33,325 nt of DNA from Deltaproteobacteria bacterium (GTDB lineage: Bacteria; Desulfobacterota; Binatia; JACPRU01), in assembly GCA_016189835.1 (NCBI GenBank), contig JACPRU010000067.1:1-33325 (forward strand), written 5' to 3'. Both the position numbers and the translations under genes were made by a program. Under the pieces are notes generated by a model. The model did no database searches, was not told where the DNA came from, and was given only the letters and a program-made list of their open reading frames with translations. This document shows positions 20,838 to 29,416 of the stretch, piece after piece. The first letter of the stretch is position 1. Every line of letters starts with the position of its first letter.

Positions 20838-21593
20838 TCAGATCACCTTGGCCTCGGAGTGCAGGGCCTGGATGAGATCCTGCACGGTCTCGACCTTGCG
20901 TCCCCCCTGCCGCTTGGCGGGCGGCTCCATCTTCACGACCTTCAAGCGCGGCGCGGTGTCGACGCCGAGATCCGCGAGCGGGATCTCCTTCAGCTCCTTC
21001 TTGCGGGCCTTCATGATGCCCGGCAGCGACGCGTATCGCGGCTCGTTCAGCCGCAAGTCCGCGGTGACCACCGCGGGCAGCGGCAGCTCGATCACCTCGA
21101 GACCGCCGTCGACCTCGCGCGTCACCTTCGCGCTCTTCTGATCCGCGGCGAGCTCCACCTGGGAGGCGAAGGTCGCCTGCGGCCAGCCGAGCAGCTCGGC
21201 GAGCATCTGTCCGGCCTGGTTCGAGTCGGCATCGATGGCCTGCTTGCCCATCAGCACGAGGTCGACCTTCTCGGCCTCGACCAGCTTGTGGAGGATGCGC
21301 GCCACGGCGAGCGAGTCGATCGCCTCCTCGGTCACCACCAGTATGGCGCGGTCGGCGCCCATGGCGAGTCCGGTGCGCAGCTGCTCCGAGGACGCCTTCG
21401 AACCGATGCCGGCCAGCACGACCTCGCCTCCGCCGAGCTTCTCCTTGATGCGCAGCGCTTCCTCGATGGCGATCTCGTCGAACGGGTTGATCACCCACTT
21501 CAGGCCGTCGGTCACGATCCCCGATCCGTCGGTCTTCACCTTGATCGTCGAGTTGGGATCGGGAACCCGTTTGGCGGGCACTAGGATCTTCAC
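20838..21593 (-). CDS. etfB: electron transfer flavoprotein beta subunit
   Basis: AMP-binding partner of EtfA. The 251-residue product begins MKILVPAKRVPDPNSTI and contains NPFDEIAIEEALRIKE and LMGKQAIDADSNQAGQMLAELLGWP, the standard EtfB signatures. AGGAGGT lies 8 bases before the ATG at 21593. It is the first gene of the etfB-etfA pair, 107 bp after the IclR regulator gene in the same direction, so it may share the regulator's transcript or be controlled by it. No acyl-CoA dehydrogenase gene is nearby. Confidence 0.95.
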   Translation of the reverse strand: MKILVPAKRVPDPNSTIKVKTDGSGIVTDGLKWVINPFDEIAIEEALRIKEKLGGGEVVLAGIGSKASSEQLRTGLAMGADRAILVVTEEAIDSLAVARILHKLVEAEKVDLVLMGKQAIDADSNQAGQMLAELLGWPQATFASQVELAADQKSAKVTREVDGGLEVIELPLPAVVTADLRLNEPRYASLPGIMKARKKELKEIPLADLGVDTAPRLKVVKMEPPAKRQGGRKVETVQDLIQALHSEAKVI

Positions 21594-21700
21594 CTCGTCA
21601 TACCTCCTGTCGGCGAATGGCGACCGGATACGGCGGAAGACGCGTCGGGGGATGCGTCAGCCGGGCGTGGTTATCGCTTTTGCGGCAACGAATCAACCGG

Positions 21701-22477
21701 CTATTCGTGGAAGCCGAGACGGATCGAGAGGTCCTTGCCGGCCTTGACGACGAGCGGCACGATCTCCTTGTCGATACGCTCGGCGGGCAGCCGGTAGGCA
21801 GGGCCGCTGACGGCGAGCGCGCCGACGACGTTGCGCGTGTAATCGCGGATCGGCGCGGCCACCGAGCGCACGTCGACGAGGTACTCGCCGCTGTCGACGG
21901 CGAAGCCGCGCTCGGCCACGCCTCTCAGATGGTCGCCGAGAGAGCCGACGTCGACGATCGTTTGCTCGGTGAACTTCTCGAGGCTGTTGCCGAGGATGTG
22001 CCGCAGGCCCTCCTCGGACTCGTAGGCGAGGTAGACCTTGCCCATCGCCGTGCAGTGCAGCGGCAGCGCCTCGCCGACGTTGGAGATGATGCGCACCGGC
22101 AGGTTCGACTCGACCACGTCGAGCGGCACGACCGCCGAGCGGCGCATGACCGCCACGTAGGTGTTCTCTCTGCTGCGCTGGGAGACGTCCTCGAGGATCG
22201 GCCGCGCTTGGCGCAAGAGCCCCATCTGGCTCACGTAGGTCTGGCCGAGCTGCAGACAGCGGATGCCGAGCCGGTAGTTCTCGGTCGCCCGGTTCTGCTC
22301 GATGTAGCCGCGCGACTCGAGCGTGGCGAGCAGGCGAAAGACGTTGTTCTTGTGGAGCTTCAGCCGCTTGCTGAGCTCGGTGACGCCGAGCTCGTCGAGC
22401 TCGCCATAAAACTGTTCGAGAACGTCGAGCGCGTGCGCGACAGACTGGATGACGTAGTTTGTTTTCTCTCGCTGCAC
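21701..22477 (-). CDS. IclR family transcriptional regulator
   Basis: DNA-binding regulator of 258 residues. The N-terminal winged helix-turn-helix (about residues 10-70) includes ELGVTELSKRLKLHKNNVFRLLATLESRGYI; the C-terminal effector domain (about 80-250) includes LPLHCTAMGKVYLA and YLVDVRSVAAPIRDY. The start is a GTG at 22477 supported by GGAGGT 5 bases upstream. Upstream is a strong minus-strand promoter with a palindrome over its -10 region (see 22514-22542), consistent with autoregulation. It sits between the methylcrotonyl-CoA-carboxylase operon and etfBA, so control of branched-chain or acyl-CoA breakdown is a reasonable inference; the effector is unknown. Confidence 0.92.
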   Translation of the reverse strand: MQREKTNYVIQSVAHALDVLEQFYGELDELGVTELSKRLKLHKNNVFRLLATLESRGYIEQNRATENYRLGIRCLQLGQTYVSQMGLLRQARPILEDVSQRSRENTYVAVMRRSAVVPLDVVESNLPVRIISNVGEALPLHCTAMGKVYLAYESEEGLRHILGNSLEKFTEQTIVDVGSLGDHLRGVAERGFAVDSGEYLVDVRSVAAPIRDYTRNVVGALAVSGPAYRLPAERIDKEIVPLVVKAGKDLSIRLGFHE

Positions 22478-22513
22478 GCCGCACCTCCGGGTGAAGGATG
22501 GGAAAACCCCCTT

Positions 22514-22542
22514 ACCGTAGAGGCTTACGGAGCCGCTGTCAA
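22514..22542 (-). promoter_or_regulatory. predicted sigma-70-type promoter and operator-like palindrome of the iclR gene
   Basis: On the minus strand a perfect TTGACA -35 (22542-22537), a 17-base spacer and TACGGT as -10 (22519-22514) precede the regulator gene, putting the RNA start near 22506. A perfect inverted repeat with 5-base arms, ccgta-6-tacgg (22515-22530), overlaps the spacer and -10. This is where a repressor would act, and IclR proteins bind short palindromes of this size. The -35 is exact; the -10 is only 3 of 6. Confidence 0.6.
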
Positions 22543-22605
22543 ACCAGGAAAAAATCCCATGATTGTTCGCTAGTTATCAGCCTGGCAGCGAGGAATAGAA
22601 GGTCC

Positions 22606-22654
22606 CGTGGCGACCCCGCCACGAGGCGCGCAAAGGCAAAAAACGTCGTTTGCC
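22606..22654 (-). terminator. tandem hairpins after the methylcrotonyl-CoA carboxylase operon
   Basis: Eight bases past the stop of the carrier gene, the minus strand has a 6-bp stem ggcaaa/tttgcc (22649-22654 with 22635-22640) whose 3' arm runs into ttt. A perfect 7-bp stem cgtggcg/cgccacg with a 4-base loop follows (22606-22612/22617-22623). The first is a weak intrinsic terminator shape, the second a stronger GC stem without a T-run. Together they plausibly separate this operon from the iclR transcript. Confidence 0.5.
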
Positions 22655-22662
22655 CCGAACTC

Positions 22663-23153
22663 TTATTGCTTCGGCGCGATGACCACGAGGAGCTTACCCG
22701 GCTCGACCATGTCGCCGTCGCGCACGTGCACCTCCTTGACCGTGCCGGCGACCTCGGCGGCGAGCACGTTCTCCATCTTCATGGCCTCGAGGATCAGCAG
22801 CGGATCTCCCGGATTGACCTCGGCGCCCGGCGCAACGCTCACCTGCAGGACCTTGCCGGGCATCGGCGAGCGGGTCTCGGGGTTGCCGCGCGCGGCGCCC
22901 GGCCGCTTCGACTTGCTCTCGCCGGAGAGATCGAACTCGAAGCATTCGCCGCCGACGGCGACGCGCACGCGCCCGCCGTTCCTCTGGTAGAGGAAGCGCA
23001 CCGGCCGGCCGTCGAGCCGCAGCGTCCCGCTCGATGGGCCGAGGGAGACCGCCGAGGCGAGGCTGCGCTCCTCGCCGACGACGATCTCGCGGGCGTCGCC
23101 GCTGCCTTGGACGTCGACCCCGATGGGATCACCGCGGTGAAAGAACTCGAGCT

Positions 23154-23157
<4 letters not shown>
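22663..23157 (-). CDS. biotin carboxyl carrier protein of methylcrotonyl-CoA-type carboxylase
   Basis: Biotin carrier for the neighbouring carboxylase. The 164-residue protein ends in a biotinyl domain with EAMKMEN (biotin lysine K127). The first ~85 residues are beta-rich linker-domain sequence, as in the carrier at 8451-8957. The start is a GTG at 23157 that overlaps the biotin carboxylase stop in a 4-bp GTGA; a longer frame to 23205 would run into the carboxylase C-terminus and is less likely. With the carboxylase (502+164 residues) it equals one complete MccA, so this is again a split alpha subunit. Confidence 0.9.
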
Positions 23158-24662
<1,505 letters not shown>

Positions 24663-24672
24663 CGTCGGTGCC

Positions 24673-26280
24673 CTACATTCGAAAGACGCCGAACCGCGTC
24701 TGCGGCAGCGGCGCGCCGACCGCGACGGCGATGGCCAGACCGAGCGCGTCGCGGGTCTCGGCGGGGTCCAGGATGCCGTCGTCCCACAGGCGCGAGGTCG
24801 AGAAATAGGGGCTACCCTCGTGGTCGAACTTCGCGAGGATCGGCTCGGTGATCGCCTTGCGTGCCTGCTCGTCGAGCGCCTCGCTCTTCGCGGCGAGCTG
24901 CTGCAGCTTCACGGTGAGCAGCGTCTGCGCGGCCTGCTCGCCGCCCATCACCGAGATCCGCGCGCTCGGCCACATAAACAGGAAGCGCGGCTGGTAGGCG
25001 CGGCCGCACATGCCGTAGTTGCCGGCGCCGTACGACGCCCCGACGATCACGGTGACCTTCGGCACCGCCGCGTTGGCTACGGCATGCACCATCTTGGCGC
25101 CGTCCTTGGCGATGCCCCCCTGCTCGTACTGGCGGCCGACGATGAAGCCGGTGATGTTCTGCAGGAACAGGAGCGGCACCCCCCGCTGGCAGCAGATCTC
25201 GATGAAGTGCGATCCCTTGAGCGCCGATTCCGAGAACAGCACGCCGTTGTTGGCGAGGATGCCGACCGGGTAGCCGTGGATGTGCGCGAACCCGGTGACC
25301 AGCGTGGTGCCGTAGCGGCCCTTGAACTCGTGGAGGCGGCTGCCGTCGACCAGCCGCGCGACGATCTCGAGCATCTCCAGCGGCCGGCGCGGGTTCCTCG
25401 GCACGATGCCGTAGATCTCGGCGGGGTCGTACGCGGGCGGCTCGGGCGGCAGGCGGTCGACCTCGGCGCCGTCGCGCGAGGGCAGGTTCTCGAAGATCGA
25501 GCGGGTGATCGCCAGCGCGTGCGCGTCGTCGTCGGCGAGGTGGTCGGCGACCCCGGAGATGCGCGTGTGCACGTCGCCGCCGCCGAGCTGCTCGGCGGTC
25601 ACCTCCTCGCCGGTCGCGGCCTTCACCAGCGGCGGCCCGCCGAGGAAGATCGTGCCCTGCTCCTTGACGATGATCGCCTCGTCGCTCATCGCCGGCACGT
25701 AGGCGCCGCCGGCGGTGCAGGAGCCCATCACCACCGCCACCTGGGGGATGCCGGCGGCCGACATCCGCGCCTGGTTGAAGAAGAGGCGCCCGAAGTGGTC
25801 GCGGTCGGGAAACACCTCGGACTGTAGCGGCAGGAATGCGCCGCCCGAATCGACGAGGTACACGCACGGCAGGCGGTTGTCGATCGCCACCTGCTGCGCG
25901 CGCAGGTGCTTCTTCACCGTCATCGGATAGTAGGTCCCACCCTTGACGGTGGCGTCGTTGGCGATGATCAACGCCTCACGCCCCGAGATGCGGCCGACGC
26001 CGGTGACGACGCCCGCGGCCGGCGCCTCACCGGAGTAGAGGTCGTTGGCGGCGAGCGGCGACAGCTCGAGGAAGGGCGTAGCCGGGTCGATCAGCGCGTC
26101 CACGCGCTCGCGCGGCAGCATCTTGCCGCGCTGCTTGTGGCGGCGCCGATGCTCCTCGGGGCCGCCGAGCCGGGCGGCGGCGAGGCGGCGGTGAAGCTCC
26201 TCGGCGAGCGCGCGGTTGTGGGCGAGGTTCTCCCGGAACTCGGCAGAGGTGGCGTGGATCTTCGAGTCGATGCGGTCCAT
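24673..26280 (-). CDS. acyl-CoA carboxylase carboxyltransferase (3-methylcrotonyl-CoA carboxylase beta type)
   Basis: Carboxyltransferase of 535 residues, the usual MccB length. Its sequence is MccB-like rather than PccB-like: [53 protein letters not shown] and [15 protein letters not shown]. The likely reaction is carboxylation of 3-methylcrotonyl-CoA in leucine breakdown; a geranyl-CoA or other branched enoyl-CoA substrate cannot be excluded. It is the first gene of the leftward operon beta-BC-BCCP. No Shine-Dalgarno is obvious before the ATG at 26280, but the N-terminus agrees with the family. No isovaleryl-CoA dehydrogenase or HMG-CoA lyase is in the window. Confidence 0.9.
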   Translation of the reverse strand: MDRIDSKIHATSAEFRENLAHNRALAEELHRRLAAARLGGPEEHRRRHKQRGKMLPRERVDALIDPATPFLELSPLAANDLYSGEAPAAGVVTGVGRISGREALIIANDATVKGGTYYPMTVKKHLRAQQVAIDNRLPCVYLVDSGGAFLPLQSEVFPDRDHFGRLFFNQARMSAAGIPQVAVVMGSCTAGGAYVPAMSDEAIIVKEQGTIFLGGPPLVKAATGEEVTAEQLGGGDVHTRISGVADHLADDDAHALAITRSIFENLPSRDGAEVDRLPPEPPAYDPAEIYGIVPRNPRRPLEMLEIVARLVDGSRLHEFKGRYGTTLVTGFAHIHGYPVGILANNGVLFSESALKGSHFIEICCQRGVPLLFLQNITGFIVGRQYEQGGIAKDGAKMVHAVANAAVPKVTVIVGASYGAGNYGMCGRAYQPRFLFMWPSARISVMGGEQAAQTLLTVKLQQLAAKSEALDEQARKAITEPILAKFDHEGSPYFSTSRLWDDGILDPAETRDALGLAIAVAVGAPLPQTRFGVFRM

Positions 26281-26333
26281 GAGCGCGCGCGGAGCGGCTT
26301 AGCAATTTCCCGTTGTAGAAAGAAGAGCAAGCT

Positions 26334-26349
26334 GCCCGCTTGCGCGGGC
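26334..26349 (-). terminator. small perfect hairpin between the alkyltransferase and carboxylase genes
   Basis: A 6-bp stem gcccgc/gcgggc with a 4-base loop. On the minus strand it is followed by agcttgctcttctttct, which is pyrimidine-rich but not a clean T-run. It lies about 160 bases after the alkyltransferase stop and 54 bases before the carboxyltransferase start. It may end the sigma-factor transcript. The remainder of 26281-26505 shows no gene I can support. Confidence 0.35.
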
Positions 26350-26505
26350 GCTCGTGAGGGAATCTGCTTCATCTGGATCTACTGCCTGGGGCGAGGGACG
26401 CCCGAGCTGGAGCGCGCGCTGGGGATCCGACGCGCATCGGCTTACCGCGCCGCGCGCCGTGCCAGCGCCGAAGCCGGCCGCTGGTGGTCGCCGCTCGAGT
26501 CGGTG

Positions 26506-27261
26506 TCAGAGCGCCTTCGCGAGATTCCGGAAGAAAGGAGACGAAGGTGAAGAACGTCCCTCCAAGCAGCGCCGACACGCGCGGTAGCCGGACGCGCGCG
26601 CCTCGCTGAGCGAGGCGAACACCACGCGGTGGTGCACGGCGATCCGCTGCTCGTCGCCGCAGCCGTGGCGGCAGATGATGCGGGTGGCGTCGCTGCCGAC
26701 CAGCGCCGGCGTCTCGTGCTCGAGGGCGAGCAGGCGTTCCTTCAGATCGAGGCCGAAGGCGTAGCCGCCGAGACCGCCGTCGGAGCGCAGCACGCGGTGG
26801 CAGGGCACGACGATCGGCACGGGATTTCGCCCGAGCGCCGTGCCGACGGCGCGGACCGCGCCGGGCTTGCCGATCGCCTCCGCGATCCAGCGGTACGAGC
26901 GCACCTCGCCGAACGGGATCGTCGCCGCCACGTCGAGAACGGAGCGCTGGAAGGAGGCGGTCGTGGAGAGATCGAGCGGCACGGTGAAGTAGCTGCGCAG
27001 GCCCTCGAGATACTCGGCGAGCTCCGCGCGCACCCGCTTCGCCAGCGCCCGCGCGCGGCGGGTGGCGGCCTCGACCCGACCCGAGCCCGGCCGCAGGCCG
27101 GCGATCCCACGGTCGGAGGCGGCGACGTCGAAGGCGAGCGCGGCCGCGCCCGCCCGGCGCCGTTCGCGCACGGCGCGCAGCACCCGCTCGGCGAAACCCG
27201 GCGCCGGCGCCGGTGGGTCGAGTGTCGCTCGCAGACGGGAATCGTCCTCTCGGGAGATCAT
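26506..27261 (-). CDS. O6-alkylguanine-DNA alkyltransferase with C-terminal Ada-type zinc domain and anti-sigma-like N-terminal stub
   Basis: Probably removes alkyl groups from O6-alkylguanine by transfer to a cysteine. The 251 residues show three parts. Residues 1-38 (SRLRATLDPPAPAPGFAERVLRAVRERR, split across 9-36) look like the cytoplasmic start of an anti-sigma factor. Residues about 42-182 are an Ogt/Ada-C domain with FQRSVLDVAATIPFGEVRSY, AVGTALGRNP, the active-site PCHR (C154) and LGGYAFGLDLKERLLALE. Residues about 190-234 match the Ada zinc/methyl-phosphotriester domain: ICRHGC then SGYRACRRC, with C197, C201, C229 and C232 spaced C-x3-C-x27-C-x2-C, nearly the E. coli Ada spacing (x3, x26, x2). 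In Ada this domain is N-terminal and followed by an AraC helix-turn-helix; here it is C-terminal and there is no AraC domain. The ATG at 27261 overlaps the sigma-factor stop by 4 bp (ATGA). Confidence 0.85.
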   Translation of the reverse strand: MISREDDSRLRATLDPPAPAPGFAERVLRAVRERRRAGAAALAFDVAASDRGIAGLRPGSGRVEAATRRARALAKRVRAELAEYLEGLRSYFTVPLDLSTTASFQRSVLDVAATIPFGEVRSYRWIAEAIGKPGAVRAVGTALGRNPVPIVVPCHRVLRSDGGLGGYAFGLDLKERLLALEHETPALVGSDATRIICRHGCGDEQRIAVHHRVVFASLSEARASGYRACRRCLEGRSSPSSPFFRNLAKAL

Positions 27262-27803
27262 CGGTTCACCTCGCTCAGATGTCGTCGCAGGGCCCGTTTG
27301 GCGCGTGCGAGCTGGGTCTTCACGGTGTTCACGGTGACGCCGCGCACGCGCGCGACCTCGCGGTAGGAAAGCTCCTCGACGTAGCAGAGCAGCAGGATGG
27401 CGCGTGCCTCGGCGGGAAGCTTGGCGAGCGCGCGGTCGACGTCGATCCTCTCGGCGTCGCGCGGCCCCGCCGCGCGCAGCTCCGGGGCGTCGGCGAGCCC
27501 GTCGCGGCGGCGGCGCTTTCGCCAGAGATCGATGCACACGTTGGTGAGGATGCGGTAGAGCCAGGTCGATCCGCTCCATTGCGGGCGGTACGCGGGCGCG
27601 TGCCGATGGATCTGCAGGAGCGCCGTCTGCACGGCGTCTTCCGCCTCGCCGTCGTCGCCGAGCATGCGGCGGGCGACGGCGTAGAACCGGCGTTCGTAGC
27701 GCCGCACCAGGTCGGCGAACGCTCGCTCGTCGCCCGCCGCCGCGGCCGCGAGCAGCACCGCGTCCGCGCTCTCGCCATCGTCGTGCTTCGCCGCCGCGCC
27801 CAT
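27258..27803 (-). CDS. ECF-type RNA polymerase sigma factor
   Basis: Extracytoplasmic-function sigma factor of about 181 residues. Region 2 is clear (AGDERAFADLVRRYERRFYAVA, then EDAVQTALLQIHRHAP, WLYRILTNVCIDLWRKRRRR). Region 4 has LPAEARAILLLCYVEELSYREVA and the helix-turn-helix VTVNTVKTQLARAKRALRRHL. No C-terminal extension is present. The start is uncertain: the ATG at 27803 lies 4 bp after the preceding gene's stop, while an in-frame ATG at 27827 has a GAGG at 10 bases; neither site has a strong Shine-Dalgarno. No ordinary anti-sigma gene is adjacent; its place is taken by the alkyltransferase fusion, which overlaps it by 4 bp. Confidence 0.9.
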   Translation of the reverse strand: MGAAAKHDDGESADAVLLAAAAAGDERAFADLVRRYERRFYAVARRMLGDDGEAEDAVQTALLQIHRHAPAYRPQWSGSTWLYRILTNVCIDLWRKRRRRDGLADAPELRAAGPRDAERIDVDRALAKLPAEARAILLLCYVEELSYREVARVRGVTVNTVKTQLARAKRALRRHLSEVNR

Positions 27804-27807
27804 CGGT

Positions 27808-28008
27808 CTACGCGGCCTCGCGATCATCGGGCTCGTGCCTCGCTTGCGGCTCGGCCTCGGCCGCCGGACCGCGGCCCGCCGCACGCAGCCACCCGAGGCC
27901 GGCGAGGCCGGCGCCGAGCGCGGCGGCGGCGAGTGAGATCTCGATCGGCGTGAGATCAGCCGGCGCCGTCAGCGAGCCGCTCAGCCAGTGCGAGAGCTTC
28001 ATCGTCAT
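27808..28008 (-). CDS. small single-span membrane protein upstream of the sigma factor
   Basis: I do not recognise a family. The 66-residue product has one hydrophobic stretch (about residues 22-43: IEISLAAAALGAGLAGLGWL) and an acidic/Gln-rich tail. AAAGGAG lies 8 bases before the ATG, a strong binding site, so translation is likely. It begins the leftward set small protein-sigma-alkyltransferase and ends 4 bp before the preferred sigma start (or overlaps the alternative one). Membrane anchoring or a leader role in the sigma system is possible but nothing in the sequence proves it. Confidence 0.65.
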   Translation of the reverse strand: MTMKLSHWLSGSLTAPADLTPIEISLAAAALGAGLAGLGWLRAAGRGPAAEAEPQARHEPDDREAA

Positions 28009-28096
28009 GGGCAGATCTCCTTTCTGCCCGGTATACGTTCGCGACGCTGCTACCGGGTGACAGGGCGGGCTCGAAGCCGCGCCGCGATCGCGGGAG

Positions 28097-28142
28097 GGGG
28101 TCGGGAGTCTCTTCCGGAATTTCGGAAAAGACTCCCGACCCC
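28097..28142. repeat. near-perfect 20-bp-stem hairpin element
   Basis: Arms 28097-28116 and 28123-28142 are reverse complements with one mismatch and a 6-base loop (gaattt). It begins 3 bases past the stop of the FAD oxidoreductase gene and lies about 90 bases before the small membrane protein gene. Flanking base sequence and the left arm share the 16-base core cgggagggggtcggga with the hairpin at 19755-19836. It may end or protect the oxidoreductase message; there is no long T-run, so a dispersed palindromic repeat (REP-like) is the better description. Confidence 0.75.
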
Positions 28143-28145
28143 ATT

Positions 28146-29414
28146 TCATGGCCGATCGATGATCGCACCCCGGCTGCGGAGCTTCGCTCGCAGCTCGTCG
28201 AGCGGCACGTCCTTCACGGCCCCGCGGCTGGCCGCGGCGATCGCCGCGGCCAGCCCCGCGGCCTCGCCGGTCGCCATGCACGGCGGGATCTCCTTGGTCG
28301 AGTGGTGCACGCGGTGGTCGACGGAGATGCAGCGGCCGGCGGCGAGCAGGTTGTCGATGCCGCGGGGCAGCAGCGAGCGGTAGGGAATCGCGTAGGTGGT
28401 CGCGTACTTCGTCCAGTTGCCGGTGACCGCGATCGCGTCGGCGAAGTCCTTGTCGGCGTCGTCGCGCGCGAGCACGTACTCGCCCACCAGGCGCCGGCTC
28501 TCGGTGATGCCGAGCTGCGTGGCGATGTCGCAGAGGTGCGCGCGCTCGAAGCCGGGCAGCTCGCGCCGCAGCTGATCGACCTCGGCCATCACCATCCGGC
28601 GGCACTCGAGCTCCGCGTAGGTGAGGTCCTCGGGGCTGGTGGCGTCGATCTGCCGCTCGATGCGCCCGGTCGAGCCCCACGGAAAGAGCACGCGGCCCTC
28701 GCCCGGCGTGTGGAAGAACCAGCCCTTGGCGGCGATCGCCGCCTCGACGTCGGCGACCCCACCCATGCGGAACCACAGCCACGGGAAGACCTTCTCGCTC
28801 GCGAACGGGCAGCCGGCGAACGCGTAGAGATCGCCGTCGCCGGTGGTGTCGACGACCACGTCGGCGAGGATCGCGAAGCGGCCGGACTTCCCCTGGAACG
28901 CGACGCCGCGCAGCCGGCGGCCGTCGGTCAGCGGATCGCACGCCCACGAGTGCAGCAGCAGCCGCACCTTGGCGTCGGTCACCATCTGCGCCAGGGCGAA
29001 CTTCGCTTCCTCGGCATCGTAGGCGACGGAATAGCGCACGCGGTGCGGGCCCTTGCCCCACACCAGACCCCAGCGCTGGTAGTGCGCGACGCGCGCCGGG
29101 TCGGGCGAGTTCCAGTCCTCGCGCGGCGGGGCGACGGCGGCGCCGCGCCGCCGCAGGCGGTCGACGAGCTCCCCGCAGAGCCCGCCGACCACCTGATGGC
29201 CGGCGCCGTCGTCGAGCGTGAGCAGCAGGATGATGAGCCCGCCGGTGGCGAGCCCGCCGAGCTGGCCGTAGCGCTCGGCGAGCACCACGTCGGCCCCCTC
29301 GCGCGCCGCCGCGACCGCCGCCGCGACGCCGGCGCTGCCGCCGCCCACCACCAGCACCTGGGTCTCGATCGCCACCGGCGTCTCGCGCGCCGCCTCGCCA
29401 ATGGTCTTCACCAT
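28146..29414 (-). CDS. FAD-dependent oxidoreductase
   Basis: Flavoprotein of 422 residues of the FAD_oxidored (PF12831-like) group. An N-terminal dinucleotide-binding motif VLVVGGGSAGVAAAVAAA is followed by RYGQLGGLATGG. The C-terminal FAD-contact motif NLLAAGRCISVDHRVHHST precedes a helix GEAAGLAAAIAA. Substrate is unknown. The frame is open far upstream through the neighbour, but the ATG at 29414 has GGGGAG about 9 bases before it and gives the family N-terminus. It begins 2 bp after the CoA-disulfide-reductase stop, so the two are probably one operon and may act in the same thiol or sulfur pathway. Confidence 0.88.
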   Translation of the reverse strand: MVKTIGEAARETPVAIETQVLVVGGGSAGVAAAVAAAREGADVVLAERYGQLGGLATGGLIILLLTLDDGAGHQVVGGLCGELVDRLRRRGAAVAPPREDWNSPDPARVAHYQRWGLVWGKGPHRVRYSVAYDAEEAKFALAQMVTDAKVRLLLHSWACDPLTDGRRLRGVAFQGKSGRFAILADVVVDTTGDGDLYAFAGCPFASEKVFPWLWFRMGGVADVEAAIAAKGWFFHTPGEGRVLFPWGSTGRIERQIDATSPEDLTYAELECRRMVMAEVDQLRRELPGFERAHLCDIATQLGITESRRLVGEYVLARDDADKDFADAIAVTGNWTKYATTYAIPYRSLLPRGIDNLLAAGRCISVDHRVHHSTKEIPPCMATGEAAGLAAAIAAASRGAVKDVPLDELRAKLRSRGAIIDRP

Positions 29415-29416
29415 CG

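Noticed and set aside
26354-26587. Plus-strand frame of 77 codons between the carboxylase and alkyltransferase genes
   Set aside because: No start support or family pattern, and it overlaps the end of the alkyltransferase gene.
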